A stretch of 62,081 nt of DNA from JBCDCE01 sp039182515 (GTDB lineage Bacteria > Pseudomonadota > Alphaproteobacteria > Rhodobacterales > Rhodobacteraceae). The notes under the pieces are model-generated. The model was not told the DNA's origin, ran no database searches, and saw only the letters and a program-made list of their open reading frames with translations. The DNA is taken from the NCBI GenBank assembly GCA_039182515.1, contig JBCDCE010000015.1:1-62081 (forward strand), written 5' to 3'. Shown here piece after piece: positions 24,067-32,884 of this stretch (positions within the stretch are counted from its first letter, which is position 1; the number at the start of each line of letters is the position of its first letter). Position numbers and translations under genes: made by a program.

Positions 24067-24785
24067 GCGGCAAAAATCGCTTCAAGCTCTTTGAAGGCCG
24101 TCTCAACCATCACAGAATCTGTTCCGCGAATAACAACGTTGGCCCCATGAAGGCCGTCCTTTTGGAAAGGATAAGAGCCGATCGAGAGCACATCGAAGCG
24201 CTTGGCCAAGGCCCCCAAAGGCCCGGCAATCTCGCCTTCTCCACGGTGGATCCTGAGGCTTTTTGAAACCAAAGGATCTCCGCCCGTGAGGGTTGGCAAG
24301 AGGCTTTGGACCATGGCTTCAAAGATCTTTGGAACCCCGGCCATCACATGGACATTTTCGAGCGAAAACCCTGGGGCGGCGCTTACAGGGTTTTCGATCA
24401 ATTGGGCGCGGGAGGGAACGCGGGCCATGCGCAAACGCGCTTCGTTCAATTCTGTGCCGATCTGAGCGTAATGCGCCTCTAGGATTGCGCGGGCATCGGC
24501 GCGGACGTCGATCGTGTCGTCAAAGGCCTGTGCTATGCAGTCAGCTGTGATGTCGTCATGCGTTGGGCCAATGCCACCGCTTGTAAAAACATGGTCATAG
24601 CTTTCGCTCAGCACCTGGACCGCGCTGATGATGCTTGCGGGGTCGTCCGCCACCACGCGCACCTCTTTAAGGTCAATCCCGCGCGCTGAGAGTTGGCCCG
24701 CGAGATGATGCATATTCGCGTCGCGCGTGCGGCCAGAGAGGATTTCGTCGCCGATCACCAGCATGGCGGCATTTGGATTTGGCAT
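24063..24785 (-). CDS. CinA-like molybdopterin-binding domain protein
   Basis: A 240-aa protein with a MoaB/Mog (MoCF) domain: VIGDEILSGRTRDAN at residues 6-20 and FTSGGIGPTHDDITADCIAQAF near 66-87 are the conserved loops. It lacks the C-terminal nicotinamide-nucleotide amidase domain of full CinA, so it belongs to the short family of uncertain role (often annotated competence/damage-inducible protein A). First gene of the four-gene minus-strand operon; divergent from sfsA with a 46-bp gap. Confidence 0.92.
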   Translation of the reverse strand: MPNPNAAMLVIGDEILSGRTRDANMHHLAGQLSARGIDLKEVRVVADDPASIISAVQVLSESYDHVFTSGGIGPTHDDITADCIAQAFDDTIDVRADARAILEAHYAQIGTELNEARLRMARVPSRAQLIENPVSAAPGFSLENVHVMAGVPKIFEAMVQSLLPTLTGGDPLVSKSLRIHRGEGEIAGPLGALAKRFDVLSIGSYPFQKDGLHGANVVIRGTDSVMVETAFKELEAIFAA

Positions 24786-24831
24786 GTTTTGGCTCCTTCA
24801 CCTCGCGTGTGTTTCCCTATAGCGAGCCCAC

Positions 24832-25548
24832 ATGCGCTTTCAAACACCTCTGGTCCCCGGCTCGCTTATCAAACGATATAAACGCTTTTTGGCGGATGTC
24901 CGCCTTGAAGACGGACGCATTATTACGGCGCATTGCGCAAACCCCGGCTCGATGATGGGGTTGAAGGACGAAGGCTTGGAAGTTTGGCTCGAGCCGAACG
25001 ATGACCCGAAACGCAAACTGAGGTACGGATGGCGGCTTGCGAACTTGGGCGATGGGCATTGGGCGGGCATCGACACCTCCGTGCCCAACCGTGTGGTCAA
25101 GGAGGCGCTCCTCGCGCGGGCAATCCCTGAACTGGCCATGTATGATGACATCAAGCCCGAGCAAAAATATGGAACAAACAGCCGGATTGACTTTTTGGCC
25201 AGGGGCCCGGGCCTGCCAGATGCCTATGTGGAGGTCAAAAACGTGCATCTTTTGCGCGAGGCGGACTTGGCAGAGTTTCCCGACAGCGTGACGTCACGCG
25301 GGGCCAAACATCTGGGGGAACTCTCAGAAATGGTCGCTCAAGGCCATCGCGCCGTGATGCTTTATTTCGTGCAACGCACGGATTGCGCACGGTTCAAACT
25401 GGCCGCAGATCTCGATCCTGCCTATGCGAAGGCCTTTGAGGCCGCGCGTGCAGCAGGTGTGGAGATGTTATGTTATGACACGTCGATATCCACCGAAGAG
25501 ATCACCCTGCGCAGGGCTTTGCCCATCGATCCGACCCCGCAAATCTGA
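24832..25548 (+). CDS. sfsA: SfsA family DNA/RNA nuclease-like protein
   Basis: A 238-aa SfsA. Family blocks are visible: LVPGSLIKRYKRFLADV at the N-terminus, HCANPGSM near 32-40, SRIDFLARGPGLPDAYVEVKNVHL near 122-145 (PD-(E/D)xK-like centre), FPDSVTSRGAKHL and MLYFVQRTDC. Originally called sugar fermentation stimulation protein; its true role is unsettled. Located immediately upstream of map. Confidence 0.95.
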   Translation: MRFQTPLVPGSLIKRYKRFLADVRLEDGRIITAHCANPGSMMGLKDEGLEVWLEPNDDPKRKLRYGWRLANLGDGHWAGIDTSVPNRVVKEALLARAIPELAMYDDIKPEQKYGTNSRIDFLARGPGLPDAYVEVKNVHLLREADLAEFPDSVTSRGAKHLGELSEMVAQGHRAVMLYFVQRTDCARFKLAADLDPAYAKAFEAARAAGVEMLCYDTSISTEEITLRRALPIDPTPQI

Positions 25549-25623
25549 GCTTATGAATCTGATCTGGCTTTGCAATTGAGAACAAATCTCTTAGGTGTGT
25601 GGCGTTAGCCAAAGGACATCCTC

Positions 25624-26436
25624 GTGAATAAAAGCGCGCGCCATAAGATCACCAAAGACGGCATTCGGCTTTATGAGCCTGCTGATTTCGCTGGAATGCA
25701 CAAAGCGGGGCGTTTGGCGGCAGAGATTTTGGATGCGATTGCCCCGCATGTGGTGGTAGGTCAGACAACGGCTGAGTTGGACAGGATCATTCACAAACAT
25801 GTGGATGATGCGGGCGCCACGTCGGCCACCGTCGGCTATAAAGGCTACCAGCATGCTAGCTGCATCAGTGTGAACCATGTGGTGTGCCACGGGATCCCGA
25901 GCTCAAAGACGCTCAAAGAGGGCGATATTCTCAACATCGATGTCACGGTGATTGTGGATGGCTGGTTTGGGGACACGAGCCGCATGTATGTGGCTGGCAA
26001 GCTGTCTCGTAAGGCTGAACGTTTGATCGACATCACCCATGAGGCGCTCATGAAGGGTATTGGGGCTGTGAAGCCCGGCAATACTTTTGGGGATATTGGC
26101 CATGCGATCCAGAGCTTTGTGGAAGCGCAGCGCATGAGCGTTGTGCGCGATTTTTGTGGCCATGGTCTGGGCCAGGTTTTTCACGCGCCCCCCAATGTTT
26201 TGCACTACGGGCGCGCGGGCTCAGGGCCTGTGCTTGAAGAAGGCATGTTCTTCACCATTGAGCCAATGGTGAACTTGGGTCGCCCAGAGACGAAGGTTTT
26301 GGCCGATGATTGGACGGCTGTGACTCGCGATAAATCGCTCTCTGCGCAGTTTGAACATTCGGTTGGCGTCACAGCGGATGGCGTCGAGATCTTCACGCTA
26401 TCGCCCACTGATCGGTTCCACCCCACATATGGCTGA
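25624..26436 (+). CDS. map: type I methionine aminopeptidase
   Basis: A 270-aa enzyme removing the N-terminal methionine of new proteins. Metal ligands can be placed in the DVTVIVDGWFGDTSRMY stretch (two Asp), HGLGQVFH (His), FTIEPMV (Glu) and QFEHSVGVT (Glu). The GTG start at 25624 follows AAAGGA; no better start exists. Its last 8 nt overlap the start of the following MFS gene, implying coupling. Confidence 0.97.
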   Translation: MNKSARHKITKDGIRLYEPADFAGMHKAGRLAAEILDAIAPHVVVGQTTAELDRIIHKHVDDAGATSATVGYKGYQHASCISVNHVVCHGIPSSKTLKEGDILNIDVTVIVDGWFGDTSRMYVAGKLSRKAERLIDITHEALMKGIGAVKPGNTFGDIGHAIQSFVEAQRMSVVRDFCGHGLGQVFHAPPNVLHYGRAGSGPVLEEGMFFTIEPMVNLGRPETKVLADDWTAVTRDKSLSAQFEHSVGVTADGVEIFTLSPTDRFHPTYG

Positions 26437-27598
26437 CACCAATACGGCCACCAGTACGTCCCGTGTTCTGATCATACTGGCAGCCTGTAATTTCGTTGTT
26501 GGCATGTCGGCTTTTATGCTGGTGGGGCTGATCACGCCCCTATCCGATGGTCTTTCGATTTCCACGAGCCGCGCGGGCGCGACCCTCACAGTCTATGCGC
26601 TGTCTTATGCTGTTTTCTCACCGCTTTTGGTCTCGGCCAGTGGCGGTATGGGGCGGCGGCGGCTTTTGGCCTTGGGGCTTTCGGTGTTGGCGATTGCCAA
26701 TGTCATAGCGGCCTTGGCGCCAAATGAGGCCTGGGTTTGGGGCTCGCGCTTGCTTGCAGCGGCGGGTGCGGGGGTTGTAACCCCCATCGCAGCCGCAATT
26801 GCCGCGAGCCTGTCTGCACCTGAAAATCGAGGCAAAGCTCTGGCCGGCGTCTTTATGGGCGTTACGCTCGCGCAGGTGATAGGCGTGCCTGCCGGCAGTT
26901 GGCTGGGTTACACCTTTGGATGGCGCGCGGCTTTTTGGGCCGTGGCCGTGTTAGCTTTGCCGATGATCGCCCTTGTCTGGAGCCGGATCCCGAAAGGTTT
27001 GCCGTTCCAAGTGGTGGGCCTGTCAGATCTTGGGCGGCTTTTGATCAATGGCCCTGCGATGCTCGCGGTGCTTTACACATCCACATTCCTCGGCGCGATC
27101 TTCCTGCTCTACACCTATTTGGCCCCGCTCTTGACCGAAACCATGGGCTTTGGTCGCGATGGCGTGAGCTTTAGCTTAGTGATCTTTGGGCTGGGTGCGG
27201 TGTTTGGTGGCTTGCTCGGTGGCGTCCTGACCGATCGTTTTGGAGCGCTCAGGGTGCTTTATGGTCTTTGCATCGTCCAGGCAGCGGTCATGCCGCTCTT
27301 TGGTTTGTTGCCGCTTGGATTGCCGATCTTCTTTATGCTTCTGTTTTTCTGGTCGATCATGGGCTGGTCGTTTGGGGCTGCACAGCAGGTGCGACTGTTG
27401 GCGCTGGCCCCTGAGCAGGCCAGTGTGATTTTGGCGATGAATGCAGCAGCGATTTACGTGGGAAGCGCGCTCGGTGCCGCTTTAGGTGGGGGTGTTCTGA
27501 ATGTTGCGAGCCCGAGTTATTTAGGCCCAATCGCAGGGCTAGGCGCGTTTATGGCCTTGGGGCATTTGTGGGTCTCAACCCGTGTGTCTCGCAGATAG
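26429..27598 (+). CDS. MFS transporter, drug-efflux (DHA1) like
   Basis: A 389-aa twelve-helix carrier. The motif-A loop is degenerate (SASGGMGRRRLL near 70-82) and the helix-5 motif C shows as AQVIGVPAGSWLGYTFGWRAAFW, as in DHA1 arabinose/chloramphenicol-type exporters (AraJ/CmlA). The start at 26429, inside the map gene end, gives a protein beginning MADTNTATST before the first helix. The compound exported is unknown. Confidence 0.9.
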   Translation: MADTNTATSTSRVLIILAACNFVVGMSAFMLVGLITPLSDGLSISTSRAGATLTVYALSYAVFSPLLVSASGGMGRRRLLALGLSVLAIANVIAALAPNEAWVWGSRLLAAAGAGVVTPIAAAIAASLSAPENRGKALAGVFMGVTLAQVIGVPAGSWLGYTFGWRAAFWAVAVLALPMIALVWSRIPKGLPFQVVGLSDLGRLLINGPAMLAVLYTSTFLGAIFLLYTYLAPLLTETMGFGRDGVSFSLVIFGLGAVFGGLLGGVLTDRFGALRVLYGLCIVQAAVMPLFGLLPLGLPIFFMLLFFWSIMGWSFGAAQQVRLLALAPEQASVILAMNAAAIYVGSALGAALGGGVLNVASPSYLGPIAGLGAFMALGHLWVSTRVSRR

Positions 27599-27762
27599 GG
27601 AAAATTCGTGTGGCTTTCCCCCAAAGCCTGCAAACGCCTGAAATATATGATTTTTAGGCTGTTAAGTCAGCTTTTGCGACCTTTTTGGCTTGCGACTCGT
27701 TTGCAACTGGGGCCTATGCCGGTTACGTGAAAGGCAACGCAAATCCTCTAAGGAGTTTACCC

Positions 27763-28821
27763 ATGATGGATTTTAAATCACTTTTAGTGGGCACCGCGCT
27801 CGCTCTCACCGCTTCCGTCGCTGGCACAGCTGTTGTTGCACAGGAAGTGACCCTTCGGTTCCAACACTTCGTGTCGCCAAAATCGGCCAATCCGAAGCAC
27901 TTCATGCAGCCCTGGGCTGACAAGATCGAAGCCGATAGCAACGGTCGCATCAAGGTTGAACTTTATCCCTTCATGCAGCTGGGTGGCAAAGCGCCGAGCC
28001 AATACGACCTCATCCGTGATGGCGCGATTGACGGCGGTTGGGTGATCCCAGGCTATCAGCCGGGCCGGTTCCCTGAAGCGGAGGCATTGGAGATGCCTTT
28101 TATGGTGACAAAGTCTGGTGAAGAAGCCTCGATTGCCGCTTGGGAGTTCACCCAAAAGCACTTGATGGATGATTTCCGCGACGTGCATGTTTTGGCCGCG
28201 CACATGCATGGGCCTGGCCTCGTGCACAAAAAAGGCGCTGCAATCCAAAGCCTTGAGGATTTTGACGGCCTGCGCCTGCGTGGCCCATCGCGCCCAGCGA
28301 CGCTCCTGTTGAAAAAACTTGGAGCCAAGCCCGTGGGCATGCCTGTGCCGGCCTTCCCTGAAGCGCTTGCCAAGGGCATTCTGGATGGCGGTGTGATCAC
28401 TTGGGAGATGTCCCCATCGCTTAAGCTTGATGAACTCACCGACAGCCACACGGACGTGTCTGGCGAGAAATCTCTCTACAACCTCTACTTCATCTGGGCG
28501 ATGAACAAGGCGAAGTACGAGAGCATGCCAGAAGATCTCCGTGCTGTGATCGACGCCAACTCCGGCCTGATGGCCAGTGCTTGGGCGGGTCGTGCGCATG
28601 ACACAGGTGACGTTGATGGCAAAGCGGCCATGACCGCGGCTCAAAACGAAATCGCCGTGATTGACGCGGAGACCACCGCCAAGATCCAAGCTTTGGGTGA
28701 TGTTGTGATTGCCGACTGGATTGTGGAGGCAACGTCCAAAGGTCTCGATGGTGCTGGGCTCATTGAAGATGCGCGCGCCGCTGTGGAAGCCAGCCGCAAG
28801 ACAGGCGCAATGGCCAACTAA
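27763..28821 (+). CDS. TRAP transporter substrate-binding protein (DctP type)
   Basis: A 352-aa periplasmic receptor with a Sec signal peptide (residues 1-28, cut near VAGTAVVAQE) and the DctP fold: LRFQHFVSPKSANPKHFMQPW, then GLRLRGPSRPATLLLKKLGAKPVGMP, the conserved carboxylate-binding Arg region. AAGGAG precedes ATGATG by 8 nt. No DctQ or DctM membrane subunits are adjacent, so it is an orphan that must share a distant permease. Its TAA stop lies in the first bases of repeat copy B. Confidence 0.94.
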   Translation: MMDFKSLLVGTALALTASVAGTAVVAQEVTLRFQHFVSPKSANPKHFMQPWADKIEADSNGRIKVELYPFMQLGGKAPSQYDLIRDGAIDGGWVIPGYQPGRFPEAEALEMPFMVTKSGEEASIAAWEFTQKHLMDDFRDVHVLAAHMHGPGLVHKKGAAIQSLEDFDGLRLRGPSRPATLLLKKLGAKPVGMPVPAFPEALAKGILDGGVITWEMSPSLKLDELTDSHTDVSGEKSLYNLYFIWAMNKAKYESMPEDLRAVIDANSGLMASAWAGRAHDTGDVDGKAAMTAAQNEIAVIDAETTAKIQALGDVVIADWIVEATSKGLDGAGLIEDARAAVEASRKTGAMAN

Positions 28822-28922
28822 AGCGTTATGCGAAAACCTAAATCACCTAACGCTGCCTGAAACCCTTGGTTTCAACGCGTTAGCTGATACTCGATGTCTC
28901 AGGTATTTCGTCAAACGCTATA
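28819..28922 (+). repeat. MITE-like palindromic repeat, copy B
   Basis: Begins TAAAGCGTTATGCGAAAACC and ends TCGTCAAACGCTATA, 104 bp. It lies between the convergent dctP and rsmD genes and overlaps both ends: its first three bases are the dctP stop and its last twelve encode Tyr-Ser-Val-stop of rsmD. Matches copy A (inverted) and copy C. Confidence 0.92.
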
Positions 28923-29474
28923 AGCCTTACGGAGAAGGGTGATCTCCGTAGAGCCGTACCGCCGGTGTTCGAGAAGGTCCGTCCCCGGCGGTGCGGTCAT
29001 TTGAGTGGCCTCTTCCCATACGATCAAAGCCGCATCGGCTAACACAGGCATCGCAGCGCTGAGCGCCGCGGTGCCTAAATTTTTTCCGTAAGGCGGATCC
29101 AAGAACACCAGATCAAAAGGACCTGCTTTTGTTGGGAGGCCTTTGGTTGCATCGGTTTTGAGAACTTCGGCCTGCGCTTCAAATTGCGTTTTGGCGAGGT
29201 TCTCGCTCAAAATCTGCAAGGATTTGCGACCGTTTTCGACGAATGTCGTATGCGACGCTCCACGTGAGAGGGCCTCGATGCCCAAGGCCCCTGTGCCTGC
29301 AAAAAGATCGAGCACGCGGGCTTCCGGCAAAATGCGCCCAAAACGACCGCCCTCAAGAACGTTAAAGAGGTTTTCGCGCACGCGGTCGGATGTTGGTCTG
29401 AGATGAGCCTTAGCATCGCCATCCCCCAAGCTGGCGAGGCGCGTGCCACGTGCCCGCCCGCCAATCACGCGCAT
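28911..29474 (-). CDS. rsmD: 16S rRNA (guanine966-N2)-methyltransferase
   Basis: A 187-aa SAM-dependent methyltransferase acting on G966 of 16S rRNA during 30S assembly. The SAM loop VLDLFAGTGALGIEALSRGA is near residues 53-72, the catalytic DPPYGK near 121-126, and the opening MRVIGGRARG is diagnostic, which fixes the start at 29474. The C-terminal codons Y-S-V-stop come from repeat copy B, so the tail has been replaced or reached by the insertion. Confidence 0.95.
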   Translation of the reverse strand: MRVIGGRARGTRLASLGDGDAKAHLRPTSDRVRENLFNVLEGGRFGRILPEARVLDLFAGTGALGIEALSRGASHTTFVENGRKSLQILSENLAKTQFEAQAEVLKTDATKGLPTKAGPFDLVFLDPPYGKNLGTAALSAAMPVLADAALIVWEEATQMTAPPGTDLLEHRRYGSTEITLLRKAYSV

Positions 29475-29579
29475 GGGGCGTTTCTTTGCTTTGAGATACG
29501 AGAGGTTGGGTGGTCTTGCGCCATGCAGAACCCTATATCTCACCCATGCAGCAACGCAATTCTAAGAGAGATCTCAACG

Positions 29580-30071
29580 ATGACAATTTCCCAAGGCAGC
29601 CCGCTTCCTGATGCAACCTTTTTGCGCATGGGCGATGAGGGGCCTGAAGCGGTCGAGCTCGCGCCGATCCTGAAAGGCCGCAAGGTCGTGATTTTTGGCT
29701 TGCCAGGGGCCTATACGGGCGTTTGCTCCACGGCGCATGTGCCGAGCTTTATCCGCCAAGCGGATGCTTTGGCTGCGAAGGGCGTCGATGACGTGATTTG
29801 CGTATCGGTCAACGATCCGTTCGTTATGGCGGCTTGGAGCGAGTCCACAGGCGCAGGGGCTGCGGGCATCCACATGCTGGGAGATTCCGAGGGCGCTTTC
29901 ACAAAAGAGATCGGCCTTGATTTCACAGCGCCGCCTGCGGGCTTGATCGGCCGCTCGAAGCGCTATGCAATGCTCGTAGACGACGGCGTTGTGCAGGTTT
30001 TGAACCTCGAGGACAGCCCCGGTGAGTGCAACATCTCGGCCGCTGAATCCCTCTTGGACGCAATGGCCTGA
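29580..30071 (+). CDS. peroxiredoxin, Prx5 (AhpC/TSA) family
   Basis: A 163-aa thiol peroxidase. The active-site loop is FGLPGAYTGVCSTAHVPSF, giving a peroxidatic Cys near residue 50 with the Thr two or three residues before it; SVNDPFVMAAWSE is another Prx5 hallmark. It reduces hydrogen or alkyl peroxides using glutathione or thioredoxin. The start at 29580 gives the family length. Divergent from rsmD. Confidence 0.94.
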   Translation: MTISQGSPLPDATFLRMGDEGPEAVELAPILKGRKVVIFGLPGAYTGVCSTAHVPSFIRQADALAAKGVDDVICVSVNDPFVMAAWSESTGAGAAGIHMLGDSEGAFTKEIGLDFTAPPAGLIGRSKRYAMLVDDGVVQVLNLEDSPGECNISAAESLLDAMA

Positions 30072-30090
30072 TTACAAAATTTGGGCGGGG

Positions 30091-30369
30091 TTAGGCCCCG
30101 TCCATTTTCGCGGCTAGGGCTGCGTCCAGCGCGCTCAGACCGCCCGTGTCATGGGTCGTGAGCGTCACCTCAACGCGGTTGTAAACGTTGAACCATTCAG
30201 GGTGGTGGTTGAGCTTTTCAGCGTGGATTGCCATTTGGCTCATCCAGCCCCAAGCCTCAATGAACGACTTGAATTTGAAGGTTTTAGTGGCCTTGGTCCC
30301 GTCCGAGTTCAGAGCCCAGCCCTTGGATTGAAGCTCTGCCAAAGCCTCATTGGTGATTGCGTCTGCCAT
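30091..30369 (-). CDS. phhB: 4a-hydroxytetrahydrobiopterin dehydratase
   Basis: A 92-aa pterin-4a-carbinolamine dehydratase, which recycles the pterin cofactor of aromatic amino acid hydroxylases. Catalytic histidines lie in EKLNHHPEWFNVYNRVEV (residues about 54-71), the defining motif. No phenylalanine hydroxylase gene is adjacent. It is the last gene of the minus-strand run that starts at the type I secretion genes, overlapping the preceding gene by 1 nt. Confidence 0.94.
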   Translation of the reverse strand: MADAITNEALAELQSKGWALNSDGTKATKTFKFKSFIEAWGWMSQMAIHAEKLNHHPEWFNVYNRVEVTLTTHDTGGLSALDAALAAKMDGA

Positions 30370-31577
30370 CAGTCGTGTTCCTCTACGTTTGCTTTTTTGA
30401 ACGGGCCGTATCCGGTTAGGATCTCAATCTCTTCATCCACCGCATCGGCTTCCGCTTTGAGATAGTCTGCGATTGCTCTTCGGAAGTTTTGGTCGTTGAC
30501 CCAATGGAGCGAATGCGTGGCGACGGGCAGATAGCCGCGCGCCAGTTTGTGGCTGCCTTGTGCGCCCGCTTCCACACGTTTTAACCCATGAGCAATCGCA
30601 AAATCGATCGCTTGGTAATAGCATAGCTCGAAATGCAAGCAGGGGTGATCTTCAACACAGCCCCAGTAGCGCCCAAAGAGTGTTTTACGCCCAATGAAGT
30701 TGAGCGCGCCGGCAACGTACCGCCCATCGCGCTCTGCAAGCACGAGCAATATGTCTTCTCGTAGGTAAGCTTGGGCTTGTTCGAAAAAGTCCCGAGTGAG
30801 GTAAGGCGTGCCCCATTTGCGCGCGCCAGTGTCTTGGTAGAAATGCCAAAAGGCCTCCCAGTGGTCTGGCTGGATCGCATCACCCGTCAAAGCGAGAATG
30901 TCGCCGCCAAATCCTTGGGCTTGGGCGCGCTCTTTGCGGATATTTTTGCGTTTGCGCGAGCTTAATGTGGCCAGAAAAGCGTCGAAGTCTTCAAACTCCT
31001 GGTTGAGCCAATGAAACTGCTGGCTGCGTCGGGGCATGAGACCCATGGCCTCGCCTGCGTCGGATTCTTCTTTTGTGCAAAAGGTCAAATGCGCAGATGA
31101 GGCGCCATTTTCGCTGGCAACCTGTACGATGGCCTTGATCAAGGCGGCTTGCCCAAGTGCTTCGTGTTCAGGTTTTACCAAAAGCCTACGACCTGTTGCG
31201 GGCGTGAACGGCACTGCGACCTGCAATTTGGGGTAGTACCGACCGCCTGCGTTTTCATAGGCATGGGCCCAATTGTGGTCAAAGATGTACTCGCCCTGAC
31301 TGTGAGATTTCACGTAGAGCGGTGCAACCGCGATCGTTTGCCCAGCAAGTTCCGCTTGAAGGTAAAGGGGTTGCCAGCCCGTACCAGGACCGACAGAGCC
31401 GCTTGTCTCTAGCGCATAAAGGAACCTGTGAGTGGTAAAAGGATCGAGTGGGCGCGTGGAATCAGTATTCGTTTCTGGCGACGCACAAGCGTCCCAGTCC
31501 TCCGGCGAAATTTCAGCCAAGCTGCTGATCACCCGAACAGAAACATCTGTTTCACGCTTATCAATTGTGTCACTCAT
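30369..31577 (-). CDS. GNAT-fold acyltransferase-like protein (DUF482 family)
   Basis: A 402-aa protein of the DUF482/peptidogalycan-biosynthesis GNAT-like family. Recognisable blocks are GTGWQPLYL near the N-terminus, SSAHLTFCTKEE, then QQFHWLNQEFEDFDAFLATL and LSSRKRKNIRKERAQA, which bind acyl-CoA or aminoacyl donors in related FemX-like proteins, and a late GVEAGAQGSHKLARGY-like segment. The function is unknown. The start at 31577 (MSDTIDKRE) follows a GGCGAGA-poor region, so the start is moderately sure. Confidence 0.85.
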   Translation of the reverse strand: MSDTIDKRETDVSVRVISSLAEISPEDWDACASPETNTDSTRPLDPFTTHRFLYALETSGSVGPGTGWQPLYLQAELAGQTIAVAPLYVKSHSQGEYIFDHNWAHAYENAGGRYYPKLQVAVPFTPATGRRLLVKPEHEALGQAALIKAIVQVASENGASSAHLTFCTKEESDAGEAMGLMPRRSQQFHWLNQEFEDFDAFLATLSSRKRKNIRKERAQAQGFGGDILALTGDAIQPDHWEAFWHFYQDTGARKWGTPYLTRDFFEQAQAYLREDILLVLAERDGRYVAGALNFIGRKTLFGRYWGCVEDHPCLHFELCYYQAIDFAIAHGLKRVEAGAQGSHKLARGYLPVATHSLHWVNDQNFRRAIADYLKAEADAVDEEIEILTGYGPFKKANVEEHD

Positions 31578-31608
31578 GGCGAGATAGATGGGCCATGAGA
31601 CAGCAGGT

Positions 31609-32358
31609 TCAAGCGAGATAGCCTTCAAAGGTCACGTTGTCCGCGACCCGGCGCGCGCGTTGCTCCTCTTCTGGGCTTTTGATGGTCCAACAAAATATTG
31701 GTAGGCCCGCGGCTTTGGCTTTGTCAACGCGAGGTGCGTCAAGATCCGTATGATCGTGTGAGATGAAATCGAGCTCGCTTGGATCAAAGCTGAGTTGTGC
31801 CAATTCCGCTGCGCGCGCAGGGGGCAGCGTGGGCCAATCGAAGGGGTCAAAGCCTGCACTGACCAAGCCACGCGGCAGGTCTGGGCACGCGGCATGAAAG
31901 GCCGCAACGCTGTGTGGATTAAACGACATGACCGCGACATGGCCTTGGTAGTCTTTAAGCGCGCGCGCGACCTCGTTCTCCAGTGGGCCAACCTGTGGTC
32001 CCATCGCGCCGTCCTGATCTTTGATCTCGATGAGAAGGGGCACTTGGCCATTTATCCGCGCCAAGACGTTCGACAGCGTTGGTGCAGGTGTTTGGCCTCC
32101 CAAAAGCGCGATGGCGTTCACCTCTGCGGTCTGCCTCGTTTGAATTGCGCCACTTTGGCCCGTCAGACGGCTCATGTCGTAGTCATGAAACACAAAGGCC
32201 GCGCCATCTGCACTCATCTGAACGTCAATCTCAATGCCGTAGCCAGCCGCGATGGCCGCATCTATGGCCTCCAGTGAGTTTTCTGGCCGACCCTTGTCGC
32301 GGTCGTGAAGCGCCCGATGTGCGATCGGGCGCTTAAAAAAGGCTTTTGGGAGCATCAC
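31609..32358 (-). CDS. glycerophosphodiester phosphodiesterase
   Basis: A 249-aa GDPD enzyme hydrolysing glycerophosphodiesters to glycerol-3-phosphate and an alcohol. The N-terminal metal and catalytic residues appear in IAHRALHD and PENSLEAI, and GIEIDVQMSADGAAFVFHD near 36-54 supplies the E-x-D ligands and the second His. No signal peptide, so cytoplasmic. It overlaps the ridA-like gene by 4 nt. Confidence 0.94.
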   Translation of the reverse strand: MMLPKAFFKRPIAHRALHDRDKGRPENSLEAIDAAIAAGYGIEIDVQMSADGAAFVFHDYDMSRLTGQSGAIQTRQTAEVNAIALLGGQTPAPTLSNVLARINGQVPLLIEIKDQDGAMGPQVGPLENEVARALKDYQGHVAVMSFNPHSVAAFHAACPDLPRGLVSAGFDPFDWPTLPPARAAELAQLSFDPSELDFISHDHTDLDAPRVDKAKAAGLPIFCWTIKSPEEEQRARRVADNVTFEGYLA

Positions 32359-32816
32359 TTGAGCTCAAAGATACCTTCGATTTCAACAGCAACGTTGAGT
32401 GGCAAAGCGCCTGCAGAAACAGCGCTGCGCGCGTGGCGGCCCTGGTCACCCAAGATGGCCACAAGCGTGTCGGAACAGCCGTTGATGACTTTGGGTTGTT
32501 CGGTAAAATCAGGCGTCGAATTGACAAAACCTGTTAGTTTTACAACGCGGGACAGGGCGTTCCAATCCCCGCCGCAGGCTGCATGTACTTGGGCCAAGAG
32601 GCTCAAAGCGCAGCGTTTGGCCGCTTCGGCACCTGCTTCGACATCAAGATCGGCACCCACTTTGCCCGTGATCAAAGACCCATCTGCCGCCATGCTGATT
32701 TGGCCTGACACATAGAGTGTTGAACCGCTTTTCACGTAAGGCACGTAGTTGGCGGCAGGTGCGGGGGCATTGGGCAGGGTGAGGCCAAGCTCTGCAAGTT
32801 TTGCGTCTATGCTCAT
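32355..32816 (-). CDS. RidA family protein
   Basis: A 153-aa member of the YjgF/YER057c/RidA family, trimeric enamine/imine deaminases that clear reactive intermediates. YVPYVKSGSTLYVSGQ near 24-39 and the late AVSAGALPLNVAVEIEGIFE match the longer subfamily that starts MSIDAKLAELG. The arginine typical of true RidA deaminases is not obvious (AGALPLNVAVE), so it may have another activity. Cotranscribed with the phosphodiesterase gene. Confidence 0.92.
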   Translation of the reverse strand: MSIDAKLAELGLTLPNAPAPAANYVPYVKSGSTLYVSGQISMAADGSLITGKVGADLDVEAGAEAAKRCALSLLAQVHAACGGDWNALSRVVKLTGFVNSTPDFTEQPKVINGCSDTLVAILGDQGRHARSAVSAGALPLNVAVEIEGIFELK

Positions 32817-32884
32817 CGGGGACCGATTCCTTATTGTTTTGATGGGCCAAACCTATTTGGCCCATGGCTTAAGGAAAAGGGCGA

